This document shows, piece by piece, positions 15,944 to 27,349 of a stretch of 64,000 nucleotides of DNA. Where the stretch lies: assembly GCF_900107665.1 (NCBI RefSeq), contig NZ_FNQT01000003.1:62001-126000 (forward strand), read 5' to 3'. A program made the translations under genes and the position numbers. Under the pieces are notes generated by a model. It was not told the origin of the DNA and ran no database searches. It saw only the letters and a list, made by a program, of their open reading frames with translations. This stretch comes from Haloplanus vescus (GTDB lineage: Archaea; Halobacteriota; Halobacteria; Halobacteriales; Haloferacaceae). How positions within the stretch are numbered: the stretch's first letter is position 1; every line of letters begins with the position of its first letter.

Positions 15944-16312
15944 GTGACTGACCCCGACCGCCGAATCGTTCGCTTCGACCTGACAATCGCGGCGTCGAAC
16001 GTCGGTGTCGCGGGGATGCTGTCGACCGTCGCCGTCGCCACCGCGTGGTGGTGGCTCACCCCGCTCGCTGCCCTCGGGTCTGCCCTCCTGTTCGCTGCGT
16101 CCGACCGCTCGCGGAACGGTCTGTGGGCGCTCTTCGGCGTCGGCATCCTCGGCATGGCCGCCATCGTCTGGGCCGTCATCGCCACCGACTCCGGAGCCAG
16201 ATACCTACCCCCCGCGCTGCTGGGAGTGGGCGTCGGCTACGCCGTCAATCGGCTCCTCTTCGGCGTTGTCTGGTCGGTGCCGGCCGTCCGCCGCCAGCGC
16301 GAGACTAGCTAG
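15944..16312 (+). CDS. Small haloarchaeal membrane protein (122 aa)
   Basis: A 122-residue protein from GTG 15944 ([19 protein letters not shown]) with four hydrophobic stretches (about 18-35, 37-50, 58-77 and 85-102) and a basic C-terminus. The longer frame from 15875 reads through promoter sequence and has cysteines unlike the rest. It overlaps the purO stop by 4 nt. Function unknown. Confidence 0.65.
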   Translation: MTDPDRRIVRFDLTIAASNVGVAGMLSTVAVATAWWWLTPLAALGSALLFAASDRSRNGLWALFGVGILGMAAIVWAVIATDSGARYLPPALLGVGVGYAVNRLLFGVVWSVPAVRRQRETS

Positions 16313-16887
16313 GCGTCGTCGCCGTTCACGACGCTCGTCTCGACGGTGTCGTCGACGCTGATACCTGCTGCACAGACCGCGTGCTCGAAGTCGGCGTCGT
16401 ACGCCTCGCGGGCCGCGGCGTCGGCCGTCGCCGCCTCGAAGTCGAACGCCCGCGGGTCGTCCTCTTCGTAGGTGGCGACGAGCGTCGGTTCCGACACTTC
16501 CTCGACCAGCAGGGCGTCCCGGCGGACGATGCCCACCGTCGCCGCCTCCGCACCGACGACGCCCGCAACTCGGGGCGTGTCATAGTCGTCTTTCTCGTAG
16601 TCGAGGGATAGGAGCGCCGTCGCCAGCGCGTCGCGGGCGGGGTAGCCCATGTCGAGTTTCTCCGTAATCGGGTCGACGTGGCTGCCGTTGCCGAGGACGG
16701 CCCGCCCGTCGCTCTCGCGGACGCAGTTGTACGCGATGTAGGGATTGTCCGTCTCCGGGGCGTCCGGCGTCGGCGTGACGGTGAGCGTGCCGTCGCGCTC
16801 GACGATTTGTCGGTTCGGGAACGACCGGGAGGAGACGCGGTAGGCGCCGACCCCCGGGCCGACGACGATGAAACGTCCGATGTACAT
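16309..16887 (-). CDS. purO: IMP cyclohydrolase, archaeal type
   Basis: A 192-residue PurO, which closes FAICAR to IMP, the final step of purine synthesis in archaea lacking bacterial PurH cyclohydrolase. The opening [20 protein letters not shown] and RSFPNR are family signatures, as are YIAYNCVR and GNGSHVDPI. The length matches the family (about 190-200). The acidic tail [14 protein letters not shown] is a halophilic feature. No other purine genes are nearby. Confidence 0.95.
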   Translation of the reverse strand: MYIGRFIVVGPGVGAYRVSSRSFPNRQIVERDGTLTVTPTPDAPETDNPYIAYNCVRESDGRAVLGNGSHVDPITEKLDMGYPARDALATALLSLDYEKDDYDTPRVAGVVGAEAATVGIVRRDALLVEEVSEPTLVATYEEDDPRAFDFEAATADAAAREAYDADFEHAVCAAGISVDDTVETSVVNGDDA

Positions 16888-16968
16888 GGACCGACGTTCA
16901 TCGACCCGCTACCTACGTCTTTCCCTCCCGCCTCACAGATTTAACATCGAGCGCGACGGAGTGACTGT

Positions 16969-18057
16969 ATGGCGCAGGCGACGGACCCCTACGCACCCCT
17001 GTGGTGTACCCGCCTCGCGAACGCCACCGGCGCCGACCGACTGGCCCGAGCACTCGGTCGGCCGGCGCTCGCGCCGTATCTGTTCGTCTCCGCCCTCCTC
17101 GTCCTCGACGGCGTCGTCCTCTCGACGGTCACCACGCTCTACATCGACCGCGCGCACCCACTCCTGACGGACCCGTTCTGGTACGCCGCGCCTGTCGGCC
17201 TGTGGTTCGCCGTCTGGAGTATCCGCTCGCTCGCCCGCGGGCACGACAGACTCGTCTCGACGTACGACTTCGACCAGCAGTTTGCCGCGCCCGACGTGAC
17301 CGCCGAGTCGGTCTACGACCTCCGGACGACCCGACTCAAACACGTCGTCTTCGGCCTCCTCCTAGTCGCTCACGCGGCGACTTACCTCCTCCTCGGCGAG
17401 TGGACCGCGGTGGTTCGGATGGACGGCACCGTCGTCGGCTTCCTCAAGTTCGGTTTCATCATCCCCTTCGGCTACTTCCCGGTCATCGCGGAGTTCGCCG
17501 GCCTCGTCCTCGCCACCCTCGTCGTCCTCCCGCGCTACGTCGTCACCAAGGAGTACCGACTCCAGTTCGATGACCCCCTCGACACCGGCGGCCTCGAACC
17601 CGTGGGTGACCTCATCAAACGAGCCACCTACATCTACGCCGTCGGCCTCCTCTTCGCCATCGCCTTCGAGTACGGGTCGGCCGCCTCCTCGACGTTCGAC
17701 CCCACCGCCTCCCCGTCGACGACGTTTCACACCGCCGAGTTCGTGGTCGTCTGGGCAGTCGGCGTCGTCCTCGTCCTCTACGCGACGTTCACGCTCCACG
17801 CTTACATGCAACGGAAGAAACTCGCGAAGATTCGCGAACTCGATGCCGAAATCCGGGAGTTCGGCGACGACGACCGGGGCTTTCCCGAAACCGACCCCGC
17901 GGACCCCGAGTATCCGCGTCTCGAATACGAGTACCTCCGCCTCCAGAAGGTCAAGGACACCTCCACCTTTCCGTTCACCCCGGCGACCGAGGAACGCGTC
18001 GTCGTCTCGGCTGTCGTTCCGCTGGCGCTCGAACTCCTGATCAACGTCTTGGTCTGA
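16969..18057 (+). CDS. Polytopic haloarchaeal membrane protein of unknown function
   Basis: A 362-residue protein with about six or seven membrane helices, including YLFVSALLVLDGVVLSTVTT, WYAAPVGLWFAVWSI, VVFGLLLVAHAATYLLL, FVVVWAVGVVLVLYAT and the C-terminal VVPLALELLINVL. A charged cytoplasmic segment (about 268-330, MQRKKLAKIRELDAEIREFG) lies before the last helix. I do not recognise a transporter signature. It precedes the 7TM histidine kinase by 40 nt on the same strand, so the two may be one transcription unit. Confidence 0.75.
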   Translation: MAQATDPYAPLWCTRLANATGADRLARALGRPALAPYLFVSALLVLDGVVLSTVTTLYIDRAHPLLTDPFWYAAPVGLWFAVWSIRSLARGHDRLVSTYDFDQQFAAPDVTAESVYDLRTTRLKHVVFGLLLVAHAATYLLLGEWTAVVRMDGTVVGFLKFGFIIPFGYFPVIAEFAGLVLATLVVLPRYVVTKEYRLQFDDPLDTGGLEPVGDLIKRATYIYAVGLLFAIAFEYGSAASSTFDPTASPSTTFHTAEFVVVWAVGVVLVLYATFTLHAYMQRKKLAKIRELDAEIREFGDDDRGFPETDPADPEYPRLEYEYLRLQKVKDTSTFPFTPATEERVVVSAVVPLALELLINVLV

Positions 18058-18097
18058 GGGGAGGTTCTTTACCACCCGCCGCCCGTTTCGGGGACGT

Positions 18098-19807
18098 ATG
18101 ATCGACGCCGCGCTCCCCGCTTGGCCCGCCATCGGGTCGCTCGCCGCCGGCGTCGGCTCTCTCTCGCTCCTCCGGTTCGTCTATCACTACCGGGACCGAC
18201 CCGGGGCCCTGTGGTTTCTGGGCGTCCTCGTCGCGCAGGCGCTCTGGTGTCTCGCCTACGGTGTCGGCCTCCTGCTGTTCGACCCCGCGCTCCGTCTCGC
18301 GTTCGAACTGGCGATGTGGGTCGGCATCGTCTGGACCGGGCTGACCTTCCTCGCATTCGCGCTGGAGTACACGGGCCGCGGCGGACTCGTCTCCGGGCGC
18401 GCGCTCGCGTGGTTTCTCGGCGCCGGCGTCGCCGCCTCCATTCTCGTCGTCACCAACCCCCTTCATCGCCTGCTGTGGACGGGATTTCGACTCGACCCCG
18501 TGTTCGGCGTCGCCACCGTCCGCTACACCCTCCTGCCGCCGGCGTATCTCCTCATCGGCGTGTCGACGCTCGCCGTCGTCGTGAGCGTCGTCCTCCTCGT
18601 GGACACTTTCCTCAACTACGGCCCGCTGTACCGCCGAGAGACGGCCGCCGTCGCCGTCAGCGCGCTCCCGCCCGGACTGGCGCTTCTCGTGTGGGCCGGT
18701 GGCCTCGGCCCCGTGCCCCAGCTGTCGCTCGCGCCCATCATGTTCATCCCCCACGTCGCCCTCGACGCCTACGCCTTCGGGCGCGCGGAGATGTTCGAGC
18801 GCGACCCGACGACGGTCCGGGCGGCGGAGCGCACCGCCATCGACGACTTGGCCGACCCCATCCTCGTCGTCGACCGCGACGAGCGAATCGTCCGCCTCAA
18901 CCCCGCGGCTCGCCGGGCGTTCGTCGCCGACGGCGCCATCGACCGAACCCTCGACTCGGTGCTCGGCGTTTCGCTCGACGACGACGACATCGGCCCCATC
19001 ACCGCCACCGTCGACGGCGAGCAGCGAACCTACGCCGTCTCGGTGTCGCCGCTCTCGGACCCCGCGGAGACACACGTCGGCTGGACCGTCGTCTGCTCGG
19101 ACGTGACCGAACGGGAGCGCCAGCGCCAGCAACTCGAAGTCCTCAACCGCATCCTCCGGCACAACCTCCGGAACGACGCGGGCGTCGTCCACGGCTACGC
19201 CGACATGCTCGTCGACCGGTTGGACGACCCCCAGTTGCACCGCATGGCCGACGCCATCGAGCGTCGGTCCGCCGCCCTCGAATCGCTGGGCGAGAAGGCC
19301 CGCACCGTGGATACGCTCTTGGAGGGGGAACGGGCCGCGCCGCTCGCGGTCGGTCCGCTCGTCGACGGCGTCGTCGCCGACGCGCGGGCCGACGCCCCCG
19401 ACGCCCAGATATCGCTCGACGTTCGCGCCGACGTGACGGCGACGCTCCCTGAACGCACCTTCGAGGCGGCCGTCGAGAATCTCGTCGAGAACGCCGTCCG
19501 CCACCACGACGGGGAGGGCGTGGAACGCCCCGACGGCGACCCGTGGGTCAGCGTGACCGTCGAACGCGATGAGGAAACGCTGGTCGTGCGCGTCGACGAC
19601 GACGGCCCGGGCATCCCCGACGCCGAGCGCGCCGCCATCGAAGCCGGCGAGGAGACGGACCTCCAGCACGGCTCCGGACTGGGACTGTGGGTCGTCCACT
19701 GGGCGGTGAACGCCCTCGGCGGCACCGTCGAGTACGCTGACCGCGAGCCTCGGGGTACCGCCGTCACGCTTCGGGTCCCCATCGACGCCGCCGAGTCGGC
19801 GACCTGA
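18098..19807 (+). CDS. 7TM-type membrane sensor histidine kinase with PAS domain
   Basis: A 569-residue sensor kinase. Residues 1-235 form a seven-helix N-terminal sensor (7TM histidine kinase type), followed by a PAS domain (about 245-345, DDLADPILVVDRDERIVRLN). The dimerisation/phosphoacceptor helix has LNRILRHNLRND with the phospho-His near 355. The ATPase has an N box NLVENAVRHH, DDDGPGIP and GSGLGLWVV. No response regulator adjoins it, which is common for haloarchaeal kinases. The downstream gene encodes a FlaD/E-domain protein, hinting at a motility link. Confidence 0.92.
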   Translation: MIDAALPAWPAIGSLAAGVGSLSLLRFVYHYRDRPGALWFLGVLVAQALWCLAYGVGLLLFDPALRLAFELAMWVGIVWTGLTFLAFALEYTGRGGLVSGRALAWFLGAGVAASILVVTNPLHRLLWTGFRLDPVFGVATVRYTLLPPAYLLIGVSTLAVVVSVVLLVDTFLNYGPLYRRETAAVAVSALPPGLALLVWAGGLGPVPQLSLAPIMFIPHVALDAYAFGRAEMFERDPTTVRAAERTAIDDLADPILVVDRDERIVRLNPAARRAFVADGAIDRTLDSVLGVSLDDDDIGPITATVDGEQRTYAVSVSPLSDPAETHVGWTVVCSDVTERERQRQQLEVLNRILRHNLRNDAGVVHGYADMLVDRLDDPQLHRMADAIERRSAALESLGEKARTVDTLLEGERAAPLAVGPLVDGVVADARADAPDAQISLDVRADVTATLPERTFEAAVENLVENAVRHHDGEGVERPDGDPWVSVTVERDEETLVVRVDDDGPGIPDAERAAIEAGEETDLQHGSGLGLWVVHWAVNALGGTVEYADREPRGTAVTLRVPIDAAESAT

Positions 19808-19848
19808 CCGCCCAAAGAGCCTTGACCGCGCCCGCCGATACAGCAGGC

Positions 19849-20325
19849 GTGCTCGACCCGTCGGACTACGACCCGTCCGAACTCCGGTCGCTCGCCGGCA
19901 CCGAGGCCGCCGACACCGGCGTCAGCCTCCCGCGAGCCGACGGGTCGACCTACCGCCCGCCGACGGACGCCGAACCCTCTCACGGGCAGTGCGAGCGACT
20001 GGTCGCGCTGGGCGGTGTCGACCCCGAAGCGCTCGGCGAGCGACCGTATCTCCCGACCTTTCCCGACGTACCTGCGGGACGCCGCGTCGGCCGGGACTGG
20101 ATCGCCTACCTCGTCCGGACGGCGGGCGAAGCGCCGACCCGTGACGCTATCGCCCGCTACCGGGCGCTCGGGTGGCTCGGCGAGGATGCGGCGGCGACAC
20201 TCGACGCGCGCGTCGGCGACGCGGTGGCGGCGCTGGACCCCGGTGACGGCGACCTCGACCGCGCGGACGACCTCCTCGGGTTCGCGCACGTGATCCGACT
20301 GCTTGGCATTGCGACCCGGGAGTAA
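19849..20325 (+). CDS. FlaD/FlaE-domain (archaellum accessory-like) protein
   Basis: A 158-residue protein from GTG 19849. VLDPSDYDPSELR resembles the opening of haloarchaeal FlaD/FlaE-like proteins, and the middle PYLPTFPDVPAG...WIAYLVRTAG...ARYRALGWL matches the Arch_fla_DE domain pattern that connects chemotaxis proteins to the archaellum motor. No archaellum or che gene is in the window, so it is an orphan copy. It starts 41 nt after the sensor kinase on the same strand, so co-expression is plausible. Confidence 0.7.
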   Translation: MLDPSDYDPSELRSLAGTEAADTGVSLPRADGSTYRPPTDAEPSHGQCERLVALGGVDPEALGERPYLPTFPDVPAGRRVGRDWIAYLVRTAGEAPTRDAIARYRALGWLGEDAAATLDARVGDAVAALDPGDGDLDRADDLLGFAHVIRLLGIATRE

Positions 20326-20407
20326 CCCCTGCCGTATCCCGACTTCGCAACACTCATATGCGATTCGCGGTTATGGATTGGTGACGACGGGAGACCGGCG
20401 TCGTAGC

Positions 20408-20480
20408 AGTCCCATGGGGTAGTGGCCAATCCTGAAGCCTTCTGGGGGCTTCGACCCAGGTTCGAATCCTGGTGGGACTA
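20408..20480 (+). tRNA. tRNA-Gln (anticodon CTG)
   Basis: A 73-nt cloverleaf. Acceptor AGTCCCA pairs with TGGGACT and A is the discriminator base. The D arm contains GGGGTAGTGGCC. The anticodon stem AAGCC/GGCTT encloses loop TTCTGGG with anticodon CTG. The T arm is CCAGG-TTCGAAT-CCTGG. CCA is not encoded and no intron is present. A T-rich run (20484-20489) directly after it probably ends transcription, and a TTATGG element near 20370 may be its promoter. Confidence 0.96.
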
Positions 20481-20667
20481 TTCCCTTTTTGCACCGTCGT
20501 TCTCGTCGCCCAGTCACGGGTGTGCCGTGTCCACGCCACCTTCTCGAACTCCGGGTAGCGTGCGAACCGTCTGTATGTCTGTCTGACACGTAGTTCGTTG
20601 GGAACACGGCCGAATCACCGCGCTCGTCCCCCGACTCACTCATCCCGAGAATCGGTTTACAGATAGC

Positions 20668-20685
20668 AAATCGAAATTTCGATTT
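20668..20685. promoter_or_regulatory. 18-bp perfect palindrome upstream of katG
   Basis: AAATCGAAATTTCGATTT is a perfect palindrome ending 28 nt before the katG TATA box (20714-20720). In this GC-rich genome such an AT-rich dyad is rare. Its place just upstream of the promoter suits an activator or a peroxide-responsive regulator; no regulator gene is adjacent. Confidence 0.6.
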
Positions 20686-20707
20686 ACCGGGGAACACAGT
20701 GCATTAA

Positions 20708-22903
<2,196 letters not shown>

Positions 22904-22978
22904 CGCACCCTGCGGGCCGCGGCTCTCGTTTTCGCCGACCGGTGCGTATTCCCGTTCCGCTCCCGTATCGCGCCACCG

Positions 22979-24121
22979 ATGGTCTCTCAGCGTGCCGCCG
23001 ACGTGACCCCGTTCATGGCGATGGACGTGCTCGAACGGGCGAACGAACTCGACGACGTGATTCACCTCGAAGTCGGCGAACCGGACTTCTCGCCGCCGGA
23101 GCGTGTCATCGAGACGGCAGTCGAGTCGCTCCGCGCGGGCCACACGAACTACACCGCCGCCCGCGGCAAGCCCGAACTCCGGCGGGCCATCGCCGCCCAC
23201 TACGACCGCGAGTACGGCGTCGACATCGATCCCGACCGAATCGTCGTCACGCCCGGCACCTCGCCCGCCCTCCTCCTCGCGATGGCCGCGCTCCTCGACC
23301 CCGGTGACGAGGTGGTGCTCACCGACCCCCACTACGCCTGCTACCCCAACTTCGTGCGGGCGGTCAGCGGGCACGTTCGGACCGTTCCCCTCCGCCCGGA
23401 ACGCGGCTTCCAGCCACGGGTCAGCGACTTCGACGCCGCCGTCGACGCCGACACCGCGGCCCTGTTGCTCAACTCGCCCGCTAACCCGACAGGGGCGGTG
23501 ATGGACGGCGAGACGCTCGCGGGCCTCGCCGACGTGGCTACCGACGCGGACGCAACCCCCGTCGTCGACGAGGTGTATCACGGCCTCTCTTACGACGCCG
23601 CCGAGCACACGATGCTCGAATACACCGACGATGCCATCGTCCTCAACGGCTTCTCGAAGCGGTTCGCGATGACTGGCTGGCGTCTCGGCTGGATGGTCGT
23701 CCCGCCCGAATACGTCGACGCGGTCAACCGCCTCGCGCAGAACCTCCTCATCTGTGCCCCCAACTTCGTGCAGGACGCGGGCGTCGCGGCACTCGAAACG
23801 CCGCCGTCACGACTCGACGAGATTCGGGAGACGTACCGCGAGCGCCGCGACCTGTTGGTCGATGCCGTCGCTGACTGGGGCTTGGACCTCGGCTACACGC
23901 CACAGGGCGCGTATTACCTGCTCGCGGACGTGAGCCATCTGCCGGGCGACGCCCGCGACGTGGCGAATCTCCTCTTGGAGGAAGCCGGCGTCGCGGTCAC
24001 GCCAGGTGTCGATTTCGGCGAGGAAGCGGCCGACTACCTCCGGTTCTCGTACGCCACCGACGCCGACGCCATCGAGACGGCAATCGAGCGAATCGAGCAG
24101 GTTCTGCCCGACCGGGCTTAA
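22979..24121 (+). CDS. PLP-dependent class I/II aminotransferase
   Basis: A 380-residue fold-type I aminotransferase similar to archaeal aspartate aminotransferases. It has VGEPDFSPP, TNYTAARGKPELRRAIA, NSPANPTGAVMD (the substrate-binding Asn), VVDEVYHGLSY and FSKRFAMTGWRLGW, in which the Lys forms the PLP aldimine. SYATDADAI carries the Arg-associated C-terminal element. The substrate could be aspartate, alanine or aromatic amino acids. It begins 75 nt after katG with no visible promoter element. It converges on the response regulator gene, overlapping by 4 nt. Confidence 0.9.
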   Translation: MVSQRAADVTPFMAMDVLERANELDDVIHLEVGEPDFSPPERVIETAVESLRAGHTNYTAARGKPELRRAIAAHYDREYGVDIDPDRIVVTPGTSPALLLAMAALLDPGDEVVLTDPHYACYPNFVRAVSGHVRTVPLRPERGFQPRVSDFDAAVDADTAALLLNSPANPTGAVMDGETLAGLADVATDADATPVVDEVYHGLSYDAAEHTMLEYTDDAIVLNGFSKRFAMTGWRLGWMVVPPEYVDAVNRLAQNLLICAPNFVQDAGVAALETPPSRLDEIRETYRERRDLLVDAVADWGLDLGYTPQGAYYLLADVSHLPGDARDVANLLLEEAGVAVTPGVDFGEEAADYLRFSYATDADAIETAIERIEQVLPDRA

Positions 24122-24756
24122 CCCGTCCACTCGTCGGGGCCAGCCATCGTCTCGAACAGATTGTTTATTTCGTCGGGGTCGAGCGACGCCACGATGTCGT
24201 CGACTTCGCGCCGGAGCGTGTCGCGGCGCTCCACGAGGTCGGTGTACTTCTCGCTCTCGGCCAACTCGGACCGTGTTTTCTCGGCTTCCAGTGTCCCGAG
24301 TTTCTGGCTGACACCGTACAGGTCGGACAGTTTGTCCCCGTAGCGTTCGATCTGTAGCAGTCGGTCGACGACCCGTTGTAGCGTGTCGCCGTCCACCGGT
24401 TTCGAGACGTAGTGGTCGAAGGGCATATCGACGATGTCGAAGTCGGGGTCGACGGCCGTGACCATCGCAATCCGGCAGTCGTAGCCCGCCTCGCGAATCC
24501 GCGAGAGGACTTCGTCGCCGGACAGCCCCGGCATGTGCCGGTCGAGCAACACCACGTCGATATCGTCGTCCATCTTCGACAGCGCCTCTTCCCCACCCGT
24601 CGCGGTCACGACCTGATACGCGTCCTGTAACCAGAGCTCGAACGCTTCGCAGACGCGCGGTTCGTCGTCGACGATCAACACCGACGCTTTCTCGCTTTCG
24701 TCTGCGCTCGGCTTCGAACTGTCCGTCCCCTCCTCGCGGCTGTCTGTCTCAGTCAT
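24118..24756 (-). CDS. HalX-type response regulator
   Basis: A 212-residue regulator: an acidic N-terminus (1-24), a receiver domain (25-140) with the phosphoacceptor Asp72 in VVLLDRHMPG, paired acidic residues DDE and the Lys of YVSKPVDG, then a HalX domain (about 145-205), a helical output domain found in haloarchaeal receivers and lacking a DNA-binding motif. It overlaps the stop of the upstream PAS kinase by 8 nt, so the two form a two-component pair. The output is unknown; it may act by protein contact. Confidence 0.92.
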   Translation of the reverse strand: MTETDSREEGTDSSKPSADESEKASVLIVDDEPRVCEAFELWLQDAYQVVTATGGEEALSKMDDDIDVVLLDRHMPGLSGDEVLSRIREAGYDCRIAMVTAVDPDFDIVDMPFDHYVSKPVDGDTLQRVVDRLLQIERYGDKLSDLYGVSQKLGTLEAEKTRSELAESEKYTDLVERRDTLRREVDDIVASLDPDEINNLFETMAGPDEWTG

Positions 24757-25903
24757 TGGTTTCTATCTCGAAGCGTGCCCCGCCGTCGTCGCCCGTCGTC
24801 GCGGTGACGGTCCACCCGTGGGCGCGGGCGATTTCGTCGACGATGCTCAGGCCGAAGCCAGTCCCCGTCTGGCTCGTGGTGTAGCCGTGGTCGAACAGGT
24901 GGTCCGTCTCGGCGCCGTCGAAGCCAGTCCCGTCGTCCGCGACGGCGAAACCGCGGCCCCCGTCGAGCGAGTCGACACGAACCGTCAGCGAGTCGGCCGG
25001 GACTCCGGCGTGCTCCACGCTATCGCCGGACTCCGTCCGGCTATCTGTTGAACCGTGTTCAACGCTATCATCGGCCCGTGACCGATTGTTCGTGGAGCCA
25101 TGCTCCACGCTATTCCGGAAGAGATTCTCGAACAGCGTCCGGAGGCGTTCTGGGTCTGCCGTCACCGCTGGTAGGTCGTCGTCGACGACGAGCGTCGCCC
25201 CCGCCGTGTCGGTGGTCTCCCACGCGTCCGATGCGACGGCGCCGAGGTCGACGGGTTCGGGTTCGCCGACGGTCTCGCCCTGTTTCGCCAGCGTCAGCAC
25301 GTCGTCGATGAGCGTTTCCATGCGGTCGAACACCGAATCGAGTTCGTCGAGCGCTTCCTCGTCGCCCGCCTGTGCCACCGCGAGCGTCGCTTGCGCGGTC
25401 TGGAGCGGTTCGCGCAGGTCGTGGGAGACGATGCTCGCGAACCGCTCGAGCCGTTCGTTCTGCCGTTCGAGTTCCTCTTCGCGCTCGACCCGGCCGGAGA
25501 TGTCGCGCATGATGCCCGAGAAGACGCGTTCGCCGTCGTAGCGGTGCTCCTCGAACGTGACCGAGAGCGGTATCTCCTCGCCGTCGCGACGCTTCGCCGG
25601 GAGCTCGATGTCGTTCCAGTCGAGCGCTCGCTCGTCCGTCTCGACGTAGTGCTCGATTCCCTCCAGATGCGCGTCGTGCAACCGCTCGGGCATGATCTTC
25701 GTCAGTTGCTCCCCGATGAGTTCCTCTGGCTGATAGCCGAAGACGCGCTCGACCGACTCGTTGGCGTAGCGAATCGTGCTCTCCTCGTCGATGGTGACGA
25801 TTGCGTCGGAGCCGTTCTCGACCAGCGAGCGGAAGAACTCGGTGTCCCGAACGAGCGCGTCCAGTTCGCTCGTCGCGACTCCCGACTCTTCGAACGCTCC
25901 CAT
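24749..25903 (-). CDS. PAS-domain soluble histidine kinase
   Basis: A 384-residue cytosolic kinase: a PAS domain (about 20-135, SDAIVTIDEESTIRYAN), HisKA with FASIVSHDLREPLQ (phospho-His near 164), and a HATPase with N box LFRNSVEHGST, DDGTGFDG and GTGFGLSIV. The N box is followed by an unusual threefold SVEHGST-type repeat (DNA 25011-25113) that lengthens the ATP lid region. ATG 25903 (MGAFEESGVA) is preferred to the frame start at 25921. It is divergent from the peroxiredoxin gene, so the kinase may respond to redox state; that is inference. Confidence 0.92.
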   Translation of the reverse strand: MGAFEESGVATSELDALVRDTEFFRSLVENGSDAIVTIDEESTIRYANESVERVFGYQPEELIGEQLTKIMPERLHDAHLEGIEHYVETDERALDWNDIELPAKRRDGEEIPLSVTFEEHRYDGERVFSGIMRDISGRVEREEELERQNERLERFASIVSHDLREPLQTAQATLAVAQAGDEEALDELDSVFDRMETLIDDVLTLAKQGETVGEPEPVDLGAVASDAWETTDTAGATLVVDDDLPAVTADPERLRTLFENLFRNSVEHGSTNNRSRADDSVEHGSTDSRTESGDSVEHAGVPADSLTVRVDSLDGGRGFAVADDGTGFDGAETDHLFDHGYTTSQTGTGFGLSIVDEIARAHGWTVTATTGDDGGARFEIETND

Positions 25904-26048
25904 TGTCCTACAACAGGCCACCTCGTACTAATATTCTCGGCCAAAGTCACGACGGCTCCACTCGCCGAGTGCCGGCAGCATTGAATACTGCTACCATGCC
26001 ACACGGTTCGTGGTTGGTTTTATTCCCGCGGCGACCGTTCGTCCGTCT

Positions 26049-26522
26049 ATGGTTTCGACTGGTGACACGGCACCGACGTTCACGGCGACGCTCGGCACGG
26101 CAGAGCACGAATCGTTCGACCTCGACGACCACCTCGGTGACGGCCCCGTCGTCCTCGCGTTCTTCCCCGGGGCGTTCACCCCGCCCTGCCGAAACGAGAT
26201 GATCGCCCTCCAGAACCACCTCGGCGACTTCGAGGACGCGGGCGCGACGGTGTTCGGCATCAGCGCCGACTCGCCGTTCTCGCAGGGCGCGTTCCGCGAG
26301 GAACACGGTCTGGAGTTCGACCTCGTGAGCGACATGGGGGGCGACGCCATCCGCGCCTACGACCTCGAGATGTCGATTCCGGACCTCGGCCTGCACGGCA
26401 TCGCGAACCGCGCCGTCTACGTCCTCGACGACGACGGCGTCGTCACGTTCAGCTGGGTGGCCGACGACCCGACGAACGAACCGGACTACGACGCGATTCT
26501 CGACGCGGTCCGCGACGCCTAA
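26049..26522 (+). CDS. Peroxiredoxin (AhpE/Prx5-like)
   Basis: A 157-residue thioredoxin-fold peroxidase. The peroxidatic Cys47 lies in PGAFTPPCRNEM, the position of the canonical PGAFTxxC motif. Later motifs are VFGISADSPFSQGAF and NRAVYVLDDDGVV. There is no second cysteine, so it is a 1-Cys enzyme needing an external thiol. ATG 26049 is chosen; the longer frame from 26010 runs through the promoter. The stop overlaps that of the convergent permease gene by 4 nt. Confidence 0.92.
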   Translation: MVSTGDTAPTFTATLGTAEHESFDLDDHLGDGPVVLAFFPGAFTPPCRNEMIALQNHLGDFEDAGATVFGISADSPFSQGAFREEHGLEFDLVSDMGGDAIRAYDLEMSIPDLGLHGIANRAVYVLDDDGVVTFSWVADDPTNEPDYDAILDAVRDA

Positions 26523-27349
26523 CGGAGCGACCGGAGCGTTCCGAGCAGCGTCGGGTCGCTCGACTCGAACCGGCGGAGTTGCGCGGCGTCGGTGAACGCC
26601 GCCCGCCCGAGGAGGAGGCTGGCCGTCATGCTGGTCAGCCCCCCCGCCGCGAATATCATCCCCATGATGACAAACTGGTACTCCGCGGCGTAGATGGGGT
26701 TCGCGCCGCCGAGAATCATCCCCGACATCATGCCGGGGATGTACACCAACCCGAGGGTCCGCATCGCGTCGACGACGGGGATGAGCGACGCGCGGACGGA
26801 CTCGGTGACGAACTCGGAGATGGCGCGCTCCGGCGGGACGCCGAGTGCGAGGACGGCCTCGATTTCCTCGCGGTTCGACTCCACCTCGCTCTGGAAGCGG
26901 TCCAGCGTCAGCGAGTTGGTCTTCATCGCGTTGGCGATAATCATCCCACCGACGGGGACGAGATTCCGGACCGTCCGCTCGATGGCGCCCGCCGCGACCA
27001 TCGTGACGATGACGACGGCCGACCCGAGACCCAGCGCGAGTATCGAGATACGGAAGGCGTGAGGGACGCCGTCGCCGCGCTTGCGCGACTCCCACGCCGC
27101 GTAACACACCATCGCCGCGAGCAAGAGTCCCGAGTAGGCCAGCGGGATGGCGAAGAGCGCGCCGATGAGCGCGCCCATGGCGATGACTTGGACGAATCCC
27201 CGGACGAACGACCCGCCGAGTTCGCGCTCTAGCCCGAGGTCACGGAGTGAGGAGATTCCGATGACGACGGCCGCGAGCACTGTCGCCGCCGCCACCTGAT
27301 ACAGCCCGCGAACCACGACGGGGTCGGTCAGTCGGTCGAGCAGCGCCAT
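26519..27349 (-). CDS. FetB-like ABC permease (UPF0014, iron export type)
   Basis: A 276-residue membrane protein with about seven helices and the UPF0014 signatures VPVGGMIIANAMKTNSLTLDRF and YIPGMMSGMILGGANPIYAAEYQF. FetB exports iron in Escherichia coli and protects against oxidative stress. The ATG at 27349 overlaps the TGA of the ATPase gene (ATGA), so the two subunits are translationally coupled; a GTG one codon upstream (27352) is the alternative. The neighbouring peroxiredoxin and katG fit an iron/peroxide defence theme. Confidence 0.9.
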   Translation of the reverse strand: MALLDRLTDPVVVRGLYQVAAATVLAAVVIGISSLRDLGLERELGGSFVRGFVQVIAMGALIGALFAIPLAYSGLLLAAMVCYAAWESRKRGDGVPHAFRISILALGLGSAVVIVTMVAAGAIERTVRNLVPVGGMIIANAMKTNSLTLDRFQSEVESNREEIEAVLALGVPPERAISEFVTESVRASLIPVVDAMRTLGLVYIPGMMSGMILGGANPIYAAEYQFVIMGMIFAAGGLTSMTASLLLGRAAFTDAAQLRRFESSDPTLLGTLRSLR

